Assembly (NCBI RefSeq): GCF_000373565.1
Contig: NZ_KB891820.1
Span: 1 to 64,000 of the forward strand
DNA: 64,000 nucleotides
Origin: Streptomyces sp. HmicA12
Lineage (GTDB): Bacteria > Actinomycetota > Actinomycetes > Streptomycetales > Streptomycetaceae
Direction: 5' to 3'
How positions within the stretch are numbered: the first letter of the stretch is position 1; the number at the start of each line of letters is the position of its first letter. Shown here piece by piece: positions 42,022 to 49,872 of the stretch. A program made the translations under genes and the position numbers. A model generated the notes under the pieces. It did not search any database. It was not told the DNA's origin and saw only the letters and a program-made list of their open reading frames with translations.

Positions 42022-43227
42022 TCAGCCGCGCAGCGTCAGCGCCTGCCCGGCGACGACGAGCAGCACGTGCTCGCACTCGGAGGCGAACGCCGCGTTCAGG
42101 CGGCCCAGTTCGTCGCGGTAGCGGCGCCCGGACGCGGTGGCGGGCACGATCCCCGACCCCACCTCGTTCGAGACGGCCACGACGGTGCGCCGGGTGCGCC
42201 GTACGGCGTCGACGAGCGCGGCCGCCTTCGCGCGCAGCGCCTTCTCGCCGCCGCCCGCCCACTCGGCGTCGTCCCAGGCCCCGACCTCGTCCATGGCGTA
42301 GGTCAGCCACAGCGACAGACAGTCCACGAGCAGCGGGGCGGAGTCGTCCGTGTCGTCGAGCAGCGGTACGAGGTCGCAGGTCTCGGCGGTCCGCCACGAA
42401 CCGGGCCGCCGCTCCCGGTGGGCGGAGACCCGCTGCGCCCACTCGCTGTCCCCGCCCCGCGTCCCGCCGGTCGCCACGTACAGCACGTCCGGGAAGGACT
42501 CCAGGCGCCGCTCGGCCTCCACCGACTTCCCCGACCGGGCGCCCCCGAGCACCAGCGTCCTGCGCGGCACGTCGGGCACGTCCTCGTACGCGCCCACGTC
42601 CAGGGTCGTCCCGTCCGGCACCGCACGGGCCCCGGCCGCCGCGAGCCGCCGCGCGAGCTCGGGACCCGGGTGCACGTCATGGTCGAGATGGACGGCGAGC
42701 ACGTCCGTGGTGGGCGCCACGGCCCCGACGGTCCGCAGCCGCGCCAGCGCGTCCGGCCGGCCGACCACATCGACGAGGACCAGTTCGTACGGCGCCCGCA
42801 CCTCGTCGAGCCCCGCGGGCGCGGCCCCCGGCGGCAGATACAGCACCCGCTCACCGTCGGGCCCCGCCACCTCGTACCCGGTCCCCGGCGAGTCGAGCGC
42901 GAGCGCCCGCACCCGGTGACCGCTGATCAGCGTCAGTTCCCGCCCGTCCGGCACCCGCACCGGCTGCGGCAGGCCCGCCGGGACCTCCACCGCGGGCCCG
43001 TCGTGCGGATGCGAGAGCAGCACCTGCTGCACGCCGCCGAGGCTGTGCCCCGAGCGGGCCGCGGCGAACGCGGCGCCCGGCGTCAGATCGAGCAGCAGCA
43101 CCTTGTCGATGAGCAGCGCCGTCGCGGCGCGGGCCGCCGTGCCCAGCGCACTCGCGCAGGCGGCGCAGGGGCAGTCGGGGCGGGGCAGTCCTTCGGGGGC
43201 ACCGGTGCCGAGCAGAGTCAGTTCCAC
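42022..43227 (-). CDS. cobU: Adenosylcobinamide kinase/guanylyltransferase with N-terminal MBL-like domain
   Basis: 401 residues. The C-terminal half is CobU: P-loop LVLGGARSGKSVEAERRLE, the guanylylated His in SAHRERRPGSW, and VDCLSLWLTY. It phosphorylates adenosylcobinamide and then adds GMP, feeding CobS. The N-terminal 200 residues resemble a metallo-beta-lactamase fold of the PhnP type (LTLLGTGAPEGLPRPDCPCA), but the HxHxDH motif is reduced to SHPHDG, so it may be inactive. GTG 43227 follows GGAGG. Confidence 0.9.
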   Translation of the reverse strand: MELTLLGTGAPEGLPRPDCPCAACASALGTAARAATALLIDKVLLLDLTPGAAFAAARSGHSLGGVQQVLLSHPHDGPAVEVPAGLPQPVRVPDGRELTLISGHRVRALALDSPGTGYEVAGPDGERVLYLPPGAAPAGLDEVRAPYELVLVDVVGRPDALARLRTVGAVAPTTDVLAVHLDHDVHPGPELARRLAAAGARAVPDGTTLDVGAYEDVPDVPRRTLVLGGARSGKSVEAERRLESFPDVLYVATGGTRGGDSEWAQRVSAHRERRPGSWRTAETCDLVPLLDDTDDSAPLLVDCLSLWLTYAMDEVGAWDDAEWAGGGEKALRAKAAALVDAVRRTRRTVVAVSNEVGSGIVPATASGRRYRDELGRLNAAFASECEHVLLVVAGQALTLRG

Positions 43228-43304
43228 AGGAAGATCCTCCCGCGCGGCCTCCGAGGCCGCGCGCCCGGCTAGGCTTCCAGGGACATCCGATCCGGGAGGC
43301 TGAC

Positions 43305-43523
43305 ATGACGGCATGGACGTGGCGGTTCGAGAAGTCCGACGGGACAGAGGTGCCTCCCGCGGTGCAGCCCGAGGAGTTCCCGACCCAGGGAGACGCGGAG
43401 TCCTGGATCGGTGAGTACTGGAAGGAACTCGCGGAGGGCGGCGCGGACCAGGTCAGCCTCTTCGAGGACACGACGCAGATCTACGGCCCGATGAGCCTCC
43501 ACGCGGAGGACGCGTCCGCTTAG
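43305..43523 (+). CDS. Small conserved actinobacterial protein (72 aa)
   Basis: A small acidic soluble protein (MTAWTWRFEKSDG, DAESWIGEYWKELAEGGADQ, SLFEDTTQIYGPMSLH). I recall conserved proteins of this kind in actinobacteria but no function. ATG 43305 follows GGGAGGC. It is divergent from the cobU fusion. Confidence 0.78.
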   Translation: MTAWTWRFEKSDGTEVPPAVQPEEFPTQGDAESWIGEYWKELAEGGADQVSLFEDTTQIYGPMSLHAEDASA

Positions 43524-43546
43524 CGCAGGGGGCGAGCTCGGCCCCG

Positions 43547-43581
43547 ACAGGGGCGCGGGGAACCGCGCGACCAGCCACGAC
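43547..43581. repeat. Partial copy of the dispersed palindrome family
   Basis: A right-arm copy (CAGGGGCGCGGGGAACCGCG...) is joined directly to the terminator at 43582, in the same arrangement as at 38698. Confidence 0.6.
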
Positions 43582-43634
43582 GAAAGCCGCGGTCGCGTCT
43601 GCTCAGGTACCGAGCAGACGCGACCGCGGCTTTC
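43582..43634. terminator. Long hairpin terminator (23-bp stem)
   Basis: Perfect 23-bp arms (GAAAGCCGCGGTCGCGTCTG... and complement) with a 7-base loop lie between the convergent 72-residue gene and the HtrA gene. It shares its stem with the hairpin at 38727, apart from one compensatory pair. Confidence 0.9.
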
Positions 43635-43654
43635 CGCGCATCTGTAGGGGCGCT

Positions 43655-44740
43655 CTACATCTCCCCGAGCTTCACCTCGGCCGTCTTGTCGGCGGCGTCG
43701 CGCCTGAAGGACACCTCGACCTTGTCACCGGGCTTCTGCGCGGCCAGCGCCTCCTGCAGCGACGTCATCGTCGTGACCTCCGCGTCCCCCAGATCGGTGA
43801 TCACGTCGCCGACCTCGAGCCCGGCCTTCTCCGCGGGGCCGCCGTCCGTCAGGGACACCACCGAGACCCCGACCGGCTGGAGATCGCCGTCGACGACCAC
43901 GCGTCCGGTGATCCCGAGCGCCGCCCGCCCGGAGTCGGTGACCTTGCCGTCCTTGACGATCTGGTCGGCGATGTTCGTCACCGTCGACGCGGGGATCGCG
44001 AACCCGATGCCCGGCGCCGCGCTGTCCCCGAGGCCGGGGTCGGTCGCGGCCAGCGTCGGGATGCCGATGACCTGGCTGTCCAGGTTGACCAGGGCGCCCC
44101 CGCTGTTGCCGGGGTTGATCGCCGCGGACGTCTGCACCATGTTGGCGATCGTCGCGCCGGTGCCGCCCCCGCTGCGGCCCTCGCTCACGGTCCGCCCGGT
44201 CGCCGACACGATGCCCTGCGTGACACTCGACGACAGGCCGAGCGGCGATCCCATCGCCAGGGTGATCTGCCCGACGTCCACCTTCGTGGAGTCCGCGAAC
44301 TTCGCGGGCTTCAGCCCGTCCGGGACCTTGTCCAGCTTGACGACGGCGAGGTCCTGCGCCGGATACGAGGCCACGAGCTTCGCGGTCAGCTCGGTCTCGC
44401 TCGTCGACGTCGTCACCTTGAACGTCTTCTCGTCACCGACCACATGGGCGTTCGTCACGATGTGCCCCTCGTCGTCGTAGACGACACCGGAGCCGAGGTC
44501 GGAGGAGGCCTGGATCTGGACGACCGACGGCAGAACGTTCTTGATCACGTCCTGGTACGCGTTCTGCAGATCGTTCCCGGAGGCCGCGGCGGCGGCCTGC
44601 GTGGTGGAGTCGGAGGACGAGGAGGACGACGAGCCCGAGTCGGAACAACCGCCGACGAGCGCCACCGAGCAGACTGCGGCGGTCACGGAGAGCAGTCCGA
44701 CCCGGGTCGGACGGGAGCGCGTACGCGAAGAAGCATCCAT
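43655..44740 (-). CDS. HtrA/DegP-type lipoprotein serine protease with PDZ domain
   Basis: 361 residues. Signal peptide with lipobox VALVGGC (Cys32), then a Ser-rich linker, a trypsin-like domain with triad His99 (TNAHVV), Asp130 (AQDLAVVKL) and Ser213 (NPGNSGGALV), and a C-terminal PDZ domain (residues 275-355). It should act outside the membrane in protein quality control. ATG 44740 is the start. A TATA-rich palindrome 22 bases upstream likely holds the -10 element. Confidence 0.92.
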   Translation of the reverse strand: MDASSRTRSRPTRVGLLSVTAAVCSVALVGGCSDSGSSSSSSSDSTTQAAAAASGNDLQNAYQDVIKNVLPSVVQIQASSDLGSGVVYDDEGHIVTNAHVVGDEKTFKVTTSTSETELTAKLVASYPAQDLAVVKLDKVPDGLKPAKFADSTKVDVGQITLAMGSPLGLSSSVTQGIVSATGRTVSEGRSGGGTGATIANMVQTSAAINPGNSGGALVNLDSQVIGIPTLAATDPGLGDSAAPGIGFAIPASTVTNIADQIVKDGKVTDSGRAALGITGRVVVDGDLQPVGVSVVSLTDGGPAEKAGLEVGDVITDLGDAEVTTMTSLQEALAAQKPGDKVEVSFRRDAADKTAEVKLGEM

Positions 44741-44761
44741 GTCCGGATTGTCGCGTTCATC

Positions 44762-44771
44762 GTTATATAAC
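44762..44771 (-). promoter_or_regulatory. Putative -10 region of the HtrA gene
   Basis: GTTATATAAC is a perfect 10-base palindrome and a rare AT-only stretch here. On the minus strand it offers a TATATA or TATAAC -10 about 22 bases before the ATG at 44740, giving a short leader. Confidence 0.45.
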
Positions 44772-44836
44772 CCTGCTCTGACCCGCCGGGAGCCGCCGAA
44801 CAGTGGACCCCCGCCCGCGCGGGGGTCACCCCGGTG

Positions 44837-45631
44837 TCAGCCCCGTACCCCGCACAGATGCAGCAGCGCGGCCACCCGCCGGTACGGCTCGGTGCGCCCG
44901 GCCCGCTCCTCGGCGGCCATCAGCGTCTGCAGCTCCCCGCGCTCCGGCACCGCCGCGGCGTCGCCGGCCTGGTCGGTGAAGACCCGCACTCCGTACCAGG
45001 CGTGCAGCGGCGCCCCGATCCCGGCGAGGGTCGCGGTCAGCGCGTCGAGGCGGTCGGCCCGTACGTCCAGGCCGAGCCGGTTGGTGTACTTCAGCGAGTC
45101 GAAGGCGCCGAGCGCGGTGACCCAGTCACCGGCGAGCCCCGGCCGCATCGCCAGCGCGTCCGCGTTCCGCACGAGCAGGGAGAGCAGGCCCCCCGGCGCC
45201 AGCATCCGCGCGAGCCCCGCGAGCAGCGCGTCCGGATCCTCCACGTACATCAGCACGCCGTGACAGAGCACGACGTCGAAACTGCCGGGCAGGAAGTGCA
45301 CGCCCGTCTCCATGCCGTCGCCCTCGACGAGCCGGACCCGCTCGCGCACCCCGGCCGGCTCCCCGGCCAGCGCGGCGCGCGCCGCGGCGACCATCTCGGG
45401 GTCCTGCTCCACGCCGGTCACCTTGTGCCCGGCCCGGGCCAGGCGCAGGGCCTGCGTGCCCTGGCCCATCCCCACGTCGAGCACCCGCAGCCGCTGACCG
45501 ACGGGGAACCGCCCGGCTATCTGCTCGTCGAGCTGCCGGGCCACCAATTCCTGGCGTACGACATTGCGCAGACCGCCCAGCTTCGCGAGCCAGGCGCCCG
45601 GCGCGTCCCCCGCGAAGGCCTCCGCGCTCAG
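44837..45631 (-). CDS. Class I SAM-dependent methyltransferase, probable CTG start
   Basis: About 264 residues. SAM loop LDVGMGQGTQALRLARAG, the acidic GVEQDPEM, then DVVLCHGVLMYVEDPDALL typical of ubiquinone/menaquinone-type methyltransferases. The frame is protein-like up to 45631 (LSAEAFAGDAPGAWLAKLGG), where CTG overlaps the TGA of the DUF3043 gene in a CTGA, seven bases after GGAG. No ATG or GTG exists in that upstream part; TTG 45547 would cut it off. The substrate is unknown. Confidence 0.78.
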   Translation of the reverse strand: MSAEAFAGDAPGAWLAKLGGLRNVVRQELVARQLDEQIAGRFPVGQRLRVLDVGMGQGTQALRLARAGHKVTGVEQDPEMVAAARAALAGEPAGVRERVRLVEGDGMETGVHFLPGSFDVVLCHGVLMYVEDPDALLAGLARMLAPGGLLSLLVRNADALAMRPGLAGDWVTALGAFDSLKYTNRLGLDVRADRLDALTATLAGIGAPLHAWYGVRVFTDQAGDAAAVPERGELQTLMAAEERAGRTEPYRRVAALLHLCGVRG

Positions 45632-46227
45632 GGCCGCTCTCCGCGCTTGACCTGCGGCTTGGGCAGGCGCAGGCGCTTCATCTGGAGCGTGCGCATCAGG
45701 GCGTAGGCGACGGCGCCCTTGCGGCGCTCGTCCGGGAACTTCTCCGCCAGCCGCTTCTTCAGACGGAAGCCGGTGACGGCCGAGTCGATCACGATCGCGA
45801 CGATCACGAACAGCCAGAGCAGCAGCGCGATGTTCTGCAGCTGAGCGACCCGGACCATGCTCAGGACGAGGATGATCACGGCCATCGGCAGGAAGTACTC
45901 GGCGATCGAGAACCGCGAGTCGACGAAGTCGCGCGCGTAGCGCCGCACCGGGCCCTTGTCGCGGGCCGGCAGGTACCGCTCGTCGCCACTGGCGAGCGCG
46001 GCGCGCTGCTTCTCCATGGCGCTGCGGCGCTCGTCGCGCTGGCGGGAGCGGGCCTCCTTCGGAGACATCTTGGTGTTGGCCACGCTGCGGCGCTGCGTCT
46101 GGGCCGCGCTCCGCTTCGGCGTGGGGCGGCCCTTGGGCGCCTGCGGGTCTCGGGGCTGCTTGGACAGAGAGGTCACCTGGGCCTTGTCGGCCGGTGCCTT
46201 GTCGTCCTTCGATCGGCTACGGAACAC
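45628..46227 (-). CDS. DUF3043 family membrane protein
   Basis: 199 residues. A basic N-terminal half (SLSKQPRDPQAPKGRPTPKR, EARSRQRDERRSAMEKQR), the conserved YLPARDKGPVRRYARDFVDS, and two membrane helices (about residues 115-160). The family is actinobacterial and unassigned. GTG 46227 gives the family's usual FRSRSKDD opening; no good Shine-Dalgarno is visible. It is coupled to the methyltransferase gene by a 4-base overlap. Confidence 0.82.
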   Translation of the reverse strand: MFRSRSKDDKAPADKAQVTSLSKQPRDPQAPKGRPTPKRSAAQTQRRSVANTKMSPKEARSRQRDERRSAMEKQRAALASGDERYLPARDKGPVRRYARDFVDSRFSIAEYFLPMAVIILVLSMVRVAQLQNIALLLWLFVIVAIVIDSAVTGFRLKKRLAEKFPDERRKGAVAYALMRTLQMKRLRLPKPQVKRGERP

Positions 46228-46274
46228 AAAAGCCAAGGGTACGTGGTGGTCGTGCATGGACCACAGGCCCGGGG

Positions 46275-46300
46275 GGAACGATCCGGCAACACCCTGCGTC
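46275..46300 (+). promoter_or_regulatory. Candidate ECF (SigE-like) promoter upstream of pspA
   Basis: GGAAC (46275-46279) and CGTC (46297-46300) are 17 bases apart, close to the SigE consensus of Streptomyces. It points towards pspA, leaving a leader of about 190 bases. Control of pspA by an envelope-stress sigma factor would fit, but spacing and match are only approximate. Confidence 0.4.
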
Positions 46301-46489
46301 CATAGAGGCACAACTGGGGGTACACCTACTCCTCACGCCGGAGTGGGACGGGACGCAGTCGTCCTTGGGGATGAGCGCATCCGCACCTGGACAGTGCGGT
46401 AATAGATGCAGGACCCGTACTGTGGGTTGTGTCGCAGTGCTGGAGCTGGACCGTCGGCTTGATCTGTCAGAAGGGGGCGCGCGAAGCCC

Positions 46490-47287
46490 ATGAGCGGTGT
46501 CATGAAGCGTATGGGGATGATCTTCCGCGCGAAGGCGAACAAGGCCCTTGACCGGGCCGAGGACCCGCGCGAAACCCTCGATTACTCGTACCAGAAGCAG
46601 CTGGAGCTGCTGCAGAAGGTGCGCCGCGGCGTCGCGGACGTCGCGACCAGCCGCAAGCGTCTGGAGCTTCAGCTGAACCAGCTGCAGTCGCAGTCCTCCA
46701 AGCTGGAGGACCAGGGCCGCAAGGCGCTCGCGCTCGGCCGCGAGGACCTGGCCCGCGAGGCGCTCTCGCGGCGCGCCGCGCTCCAGCAGCAGGTCACGGA
46801 CCTGGAGACGCAGCACCAGACGTTGCAGGGCGAGGAGGAGAAGCTCACTCTCGCGGCCCAGCGGCTGCAGGCCAAGGTCGACGCCTTCCGTACGAAGAAG
46901 GAGACCATCAAGGCCACCTACACCGCGGCCCAGGCGCAGACCCGGATCGGCGAGGCCTTCACCGGCATCTCCGAGGAGATGGGCGACGTCGGCATGGCGA
47001 TCCAGCGCGCCGAGGACAAGACGGCCCAGCTGCAGGCGCGGGCCGGCGCCATCGACGAACTGCTCGCCTCGGGCGCCCTCGACGACCCGACCGGTCTCGC
47101 CAAGGACGACATCCAGAGCGAGCTGGACCGGCTCTCCGGTGGTACGGATGTAGAGCTGGAGCTGCAGCGCATGAAGCAGGAGCTGGCCGGCGGCCCGTCC
47201 TCCTCGCAGCAGGCGCTCGAGGGCGGCCCGGGCCAGACCCAGCAGACGCAGCAGCCCCAGGACACCCCGCGCTTCGACAAGCAGTAG
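46490..47287 (+). CDS. pspA: Phage shock protein A / IM30 homologue
   Basis: 265 residues, almost entirely coiled coil from residue 20 to 220 (LDYSYQKQLELLQKVRRGVA, LEDQGRKALALGREDLAREA), with a Gln/Pro/Gly-rich tail. PspA coats damaged membranes as helical rods and keeps the proton gradient. ATG 46490 is preceded by AAGGGGG at a long spacing. pspAA follows 19 bases later. Confidence 0.94.
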   Translation: MSGVMKRMGMIFRAKANKALDRAEDPRETLDYSYQKQLELLQKVRRGVADVATSRKRLELQLNQLQSQSSKLEDQGRKALALGREDLAREALSRRAALQQQVTDLETQHQTLQGEEEKLTLAAQRLQAKVDAFRTKKETIKATYTAAQAQTRIGEAFTGISEEMGDVGMAIQRAEDKTAQLQARAGAIDELLASGALDDPTGLAKDDIQSELDRLSGGTDVELELQRMKQELAGGPSSSQQALEGGPGQTQQTQQPQDTPRFDKQ

Positions 47288-47306
47288 CAGCCCCGAGGAG
47301 GCCGAC

Positions 47307-47585
47307 GTGATCGTACGGATCATGGGGGAGGGCCAGGTGAAGCTGTCCGACGACCGCTTCACCGAACTCAACAAGCTGGACGACGAGCTCCTCGCGGAGA
47401 TGGAGACCGGCGACGAGGAGGGCTTCCGGCGTACGCTCGGCGCGCTCCTCGACGCCGTGCGCCGCCTGGGCGAGCCGCTCCCGGACGACTCCCTCGAGCC
47501 GTCCGAGCTGATCCTCCCGGCACCGGACGCGACCCTCGAAGAGGTCCGCGAGATGCTCTCCGACGACGGCCTGATCCCGGGCTGA
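47307..47585 (+). CDS. pspAA: PspA-associated protein (PspAA)
   Basis: 92 residues, acidic (MIVRIMGEGQVKLSDD, LLDAVRRLGEPLPDD, LEEVREMLSDDGLIPG), matching the small PspAA family always found after actinobacterial pspA. GTG 47307 follows GAGGAGG. Its gene is followed directly by a dispersed repeat with a hairpin. Confidence 0.9.
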   Translation: MIVRIMGEGQVKLSDDRFTELNKLDDELLAEMETGDEEGFRRTLGALLDAVRRLGEPLPDDSLEPSELILPAPDATLEEVREMLSDDGLIPG

Positions 47586-47597
47586 CCGGTCACCCGT

Positions 47598-47654
47598 GGA
47601 GGCTGCGCGCAGCGCATGCCTCCGGGGGCGCGGGGAACTGCGCGACCAGCGCCC
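47598..47654. repeat. Partial dispersed palindrome after pspAA
   Basis: An inner hairpin of the family (GGAGGC...GCCTCC, 47598-47623) plus a right arm (47624-47654). It probably terminates pspA-pspAA before the kinase gene. Confidence 0.7.
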
Positions 47655-47718
47655 ACCCGCCCGACAAGCGCTCCCGGCAGACGGTCCGGCGGGACCCGCA
47701 GGAGAGGGGACCGCTACC

Positions 47719-48996
47719 GTGACACCGGTGACCCCCCTCGTGCGGTGGGCCAGGACGCACCCCCTGGCCCTCGACGCCACCCTCGCCCTCGCCGTCCTGA
47801 TCTGCATGATCGCCGGCTCCTTCGTCGACCCGCACAGCCCCGAGGGCACCTACGCCTGGGGCGCCCGCACCCCGGGGGCCCTCAGCCTCGTCCTGATGGT
47901 GCTCGGCGCCGCCGCCCTGGTCTTCCGGCGTGTCGCCCCCATGTACGTACTCGCCGCGACCTCGACCGTCTCCCTCGTCGAACTGGCCACCGGCGAACCC
48001 CGCGCCCCCGTCGTGATGTCCGCGGTCGTCGCCCTCTACACGGTCGCCGCCCGCACCGACCGCCCCACCACCTGGCGCGTGGGCCTGGCCACGATGGCGG
48101 TGCTCACCGCCGTCGCGATGCTCGCGGGACCGCTGCCCTGGTACGCCCAGGAGAACCTCGGCATCTTCGCGTGGACCGGCATGGCCGCGGCCGCCGGTGA
48201 CGCCGTCCGCTCCCGCCGCGCCTTCGTCGACGCGATAAGGGAGCGGGCCGAACGCGCCGAGCGCACCCGCGAGGAGGAGGCCCGGCGCCGCGTCGCGGAG
48301 GAGCGCCTGCGCATCGCCCGCGATCTGCACGACGTCGTCGCCCACCACATCGCGCTCGTGAACGTGCAGGCCGGGGTCGCCGCGCACGTCATGGACAAGC
48401 GCCCCGACCAGGCCAAGGAAGCCCTCTCGCACGTCCGCGAGGCCAGCCGCTCCGCGCTCAACGAACTCCGCGCCACCGTCGGCCTGTTGCGGCAGACCGG
48501 CGACCCCGAGGCGCCGACCGAACCGGCCCCGGGCCTGAGCCGCCTCGACGACCTCGTCGACACCTTCCGGCACGCGGGCCTGCCCGTGGAGGTGGCCCGC
48601 GCCGAGGAAGCCCCGCAGCTGCCCGCGGCCGTCGACCTCGCCGCGTTCCGCGTGGTGCAGGAAGCGCTGACGAACGTACAGAAGCACGCGGGCCGGGAGG
48701 CCAGGGCCGAGGTCAGTGTCGTGCGCGTCGGGCCCAACGTGGAGGTCAGCGTCCTCGACAACGGACCGGGCGCCGCCCCCGCCTCCGCCGCGGACGACGA
48801 GAACGGCGGCCACGGCCTGCTCGGCATGCGCGAACGCGTCACCGCGCTCGGCGGCACCCTCACCGCGGGGCCGCGCTACGGCGGCGGTTTCCGCGTCCAT
48901 GCGATCCTTCCGGTCAAGGACCGGCCCACCGACACCGGTTCCGCCATGAGCTCAGGTGCGGCTTCACGCACGACGTCAGGGGACGCCACCACATGA
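47719..48996 (+). CDS. Two-component sensor histidine kinase (HisKA_3)
   Basis: 425 residues. About four to five membrane helices (residues 15-155), a coiled linker, then the HisKA_3 domain with His204 in ARDLHDVVAHHIALV. N box EALTNVQKHAG, then GHGLLGMRERVTALGG. GTG 47719 is the start, ten bases after GGAGAGGGG. Its stop overlaps the response regulator ATG (ATGA). The pair precedes a drug exporter. Confidence 0.92.
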   Translation: MTPVTPLVRWARTHPLALDATLALAVLICMIAGSFVDPHSPEGTYAWGARTPGALSLVLMVLGAAALVFRRVAPMYVLAATSTVSLVELATGEPRAPVVMSAVVALYTVAARTDRPTTWRVGLATMAVLTAVAMLAGPLPWYAQENLGIFAWTGMAAAAGDAVRSRRAFVDAIRERAERAERTREEEARRRVAEERLRIARDLHDVVAHHIALVNVQAGVAAHVMDKRPDQAKEALSHVREASRSALNELRATVGLLRQTGDPEAPTEPAPGLSRLDDLVDTFRHAGLPVEVARAEEAPQLPAAVDLAAFRVVQEALTNVQKHAGREARAEVSVVRVGPNVEVSVLDNGPGAAPASAADDENGGHGLLGMRERVTALGGTLTAGPRYGGGFRVHAILPVKDRPTDTGSAMSSGAASRTTSGDATT

Positions 48997-49700
48997 CCGG
49001 CGACACCATCGGCACCATTCGGGTTCTGCTCGCCGACGACCAGGCCCTGCTGCGCAGCGCCTTCCGCGTGCTCGTCGACTCCGAACCCGACATGGAAGTG
49101 GTGGGCGAGGCGTCCGACGGGGCGGAGGCCGTCCGGCTCGCGCGCAGCGAGCGGCCCGACGTCGTCCTCATGGACATCCGCATGCCCGGCACGGACGGTC
49201 TCGCCGCGACCCGCGAGATCAGCGCGGACCCCGAACTCGCCCACGTACGCGTGGTGATGCTGACGACGTTCGAGGTCGACGAGTACGTGGTGCAGTCGCT
49301 GCGGGCCGGCGCCTCCGGCTTCCTCGGCAAAGGGGCGGAACCGGACGAACTCCTCGGTGCCGTCCGCATCGCGGCCGCCGGTGACGCGCTCCTGTCGCCC
49401 GCGGCGACGAAGGGTCTGATCGCCAAGTTCCTCGCGCAGGGCGAGAGTTACGAGGACGGCGACCGGTCGGCCGGCGCCCACGCGGAGCGCCTCGCCGCGC
49501 TCACCGGGCGCGAGCGCGAGGTCCTGGTCCAGGTCGCGGGCGGCCACTCGAACGACGAGATCGCCGAACGCCTCGAGGTCAGCCCGCTCACCGTGAAGAC
49601 CCACGTCAACCGCGCCATGGCCAAACTCGGCGCCCGCGACAGGGCCCAACTCGTCGTGATTGCGTACGAATCGGGCCTGGTGCGCCCACGGGTGGAGTGA
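48993..49700 (+). CDS. NarL/LuxR family response regulator
   Basis: 235 residues: receiver with Asp61 (VVLMDIRMPG), intact acidic pair and Lys (GKGAEPDEL region reads GFLGKGAE), and a C-terminal helix-turn-helix (LTGREREVLVQVAGGHSNDE, SPLTVKTHVNRAMAKL). It overlaps the kinase and probably regulates the RND exporter 172 bases downstream. Confidence 0.92.
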   Translation: MTGDTIGTIRVLLADDQALLRSAFRVLVDSEPDMEVVGEASDGAEAVRLARSERPDVVLMDIRMPGTDGLAATREISADPELAHVRVVMLTTFEVDEYVVQSLRAGASGFLGKGAEPDELLGAVRIAAAGDALLSPAATKGLIAKFLAQGESYEDGDRSAGAHAERLAALTGREREVLVQVAGGHSNDEIAERLEVSPLTVKTHVNRAMAKLGARDRAQLVVIAYESGLVRPRVE

Positions 49701-49872
49701 GTCGCACCCGTCACGTACTGCGGGTGCAGTAGGCACCGGACAAGAACGGGACCTGGGAGCGACGCTTCGGCCCTGATGTGTGGTCAAAGGTGTACGTGGA
49801 CACCCGCGTCCGCCCGCACCCGGGCCCCGCCGTCCACCGCTCACGTCCTCACGTCGTACGGAGTCCCGCCCC

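Noticed and set aside
34575..43304. A cobalamin riboswitch near cobS, cobT or cobU
   Set aside because: I looked for the B12-box core (GCCACTG) in the leaders and did not see it.
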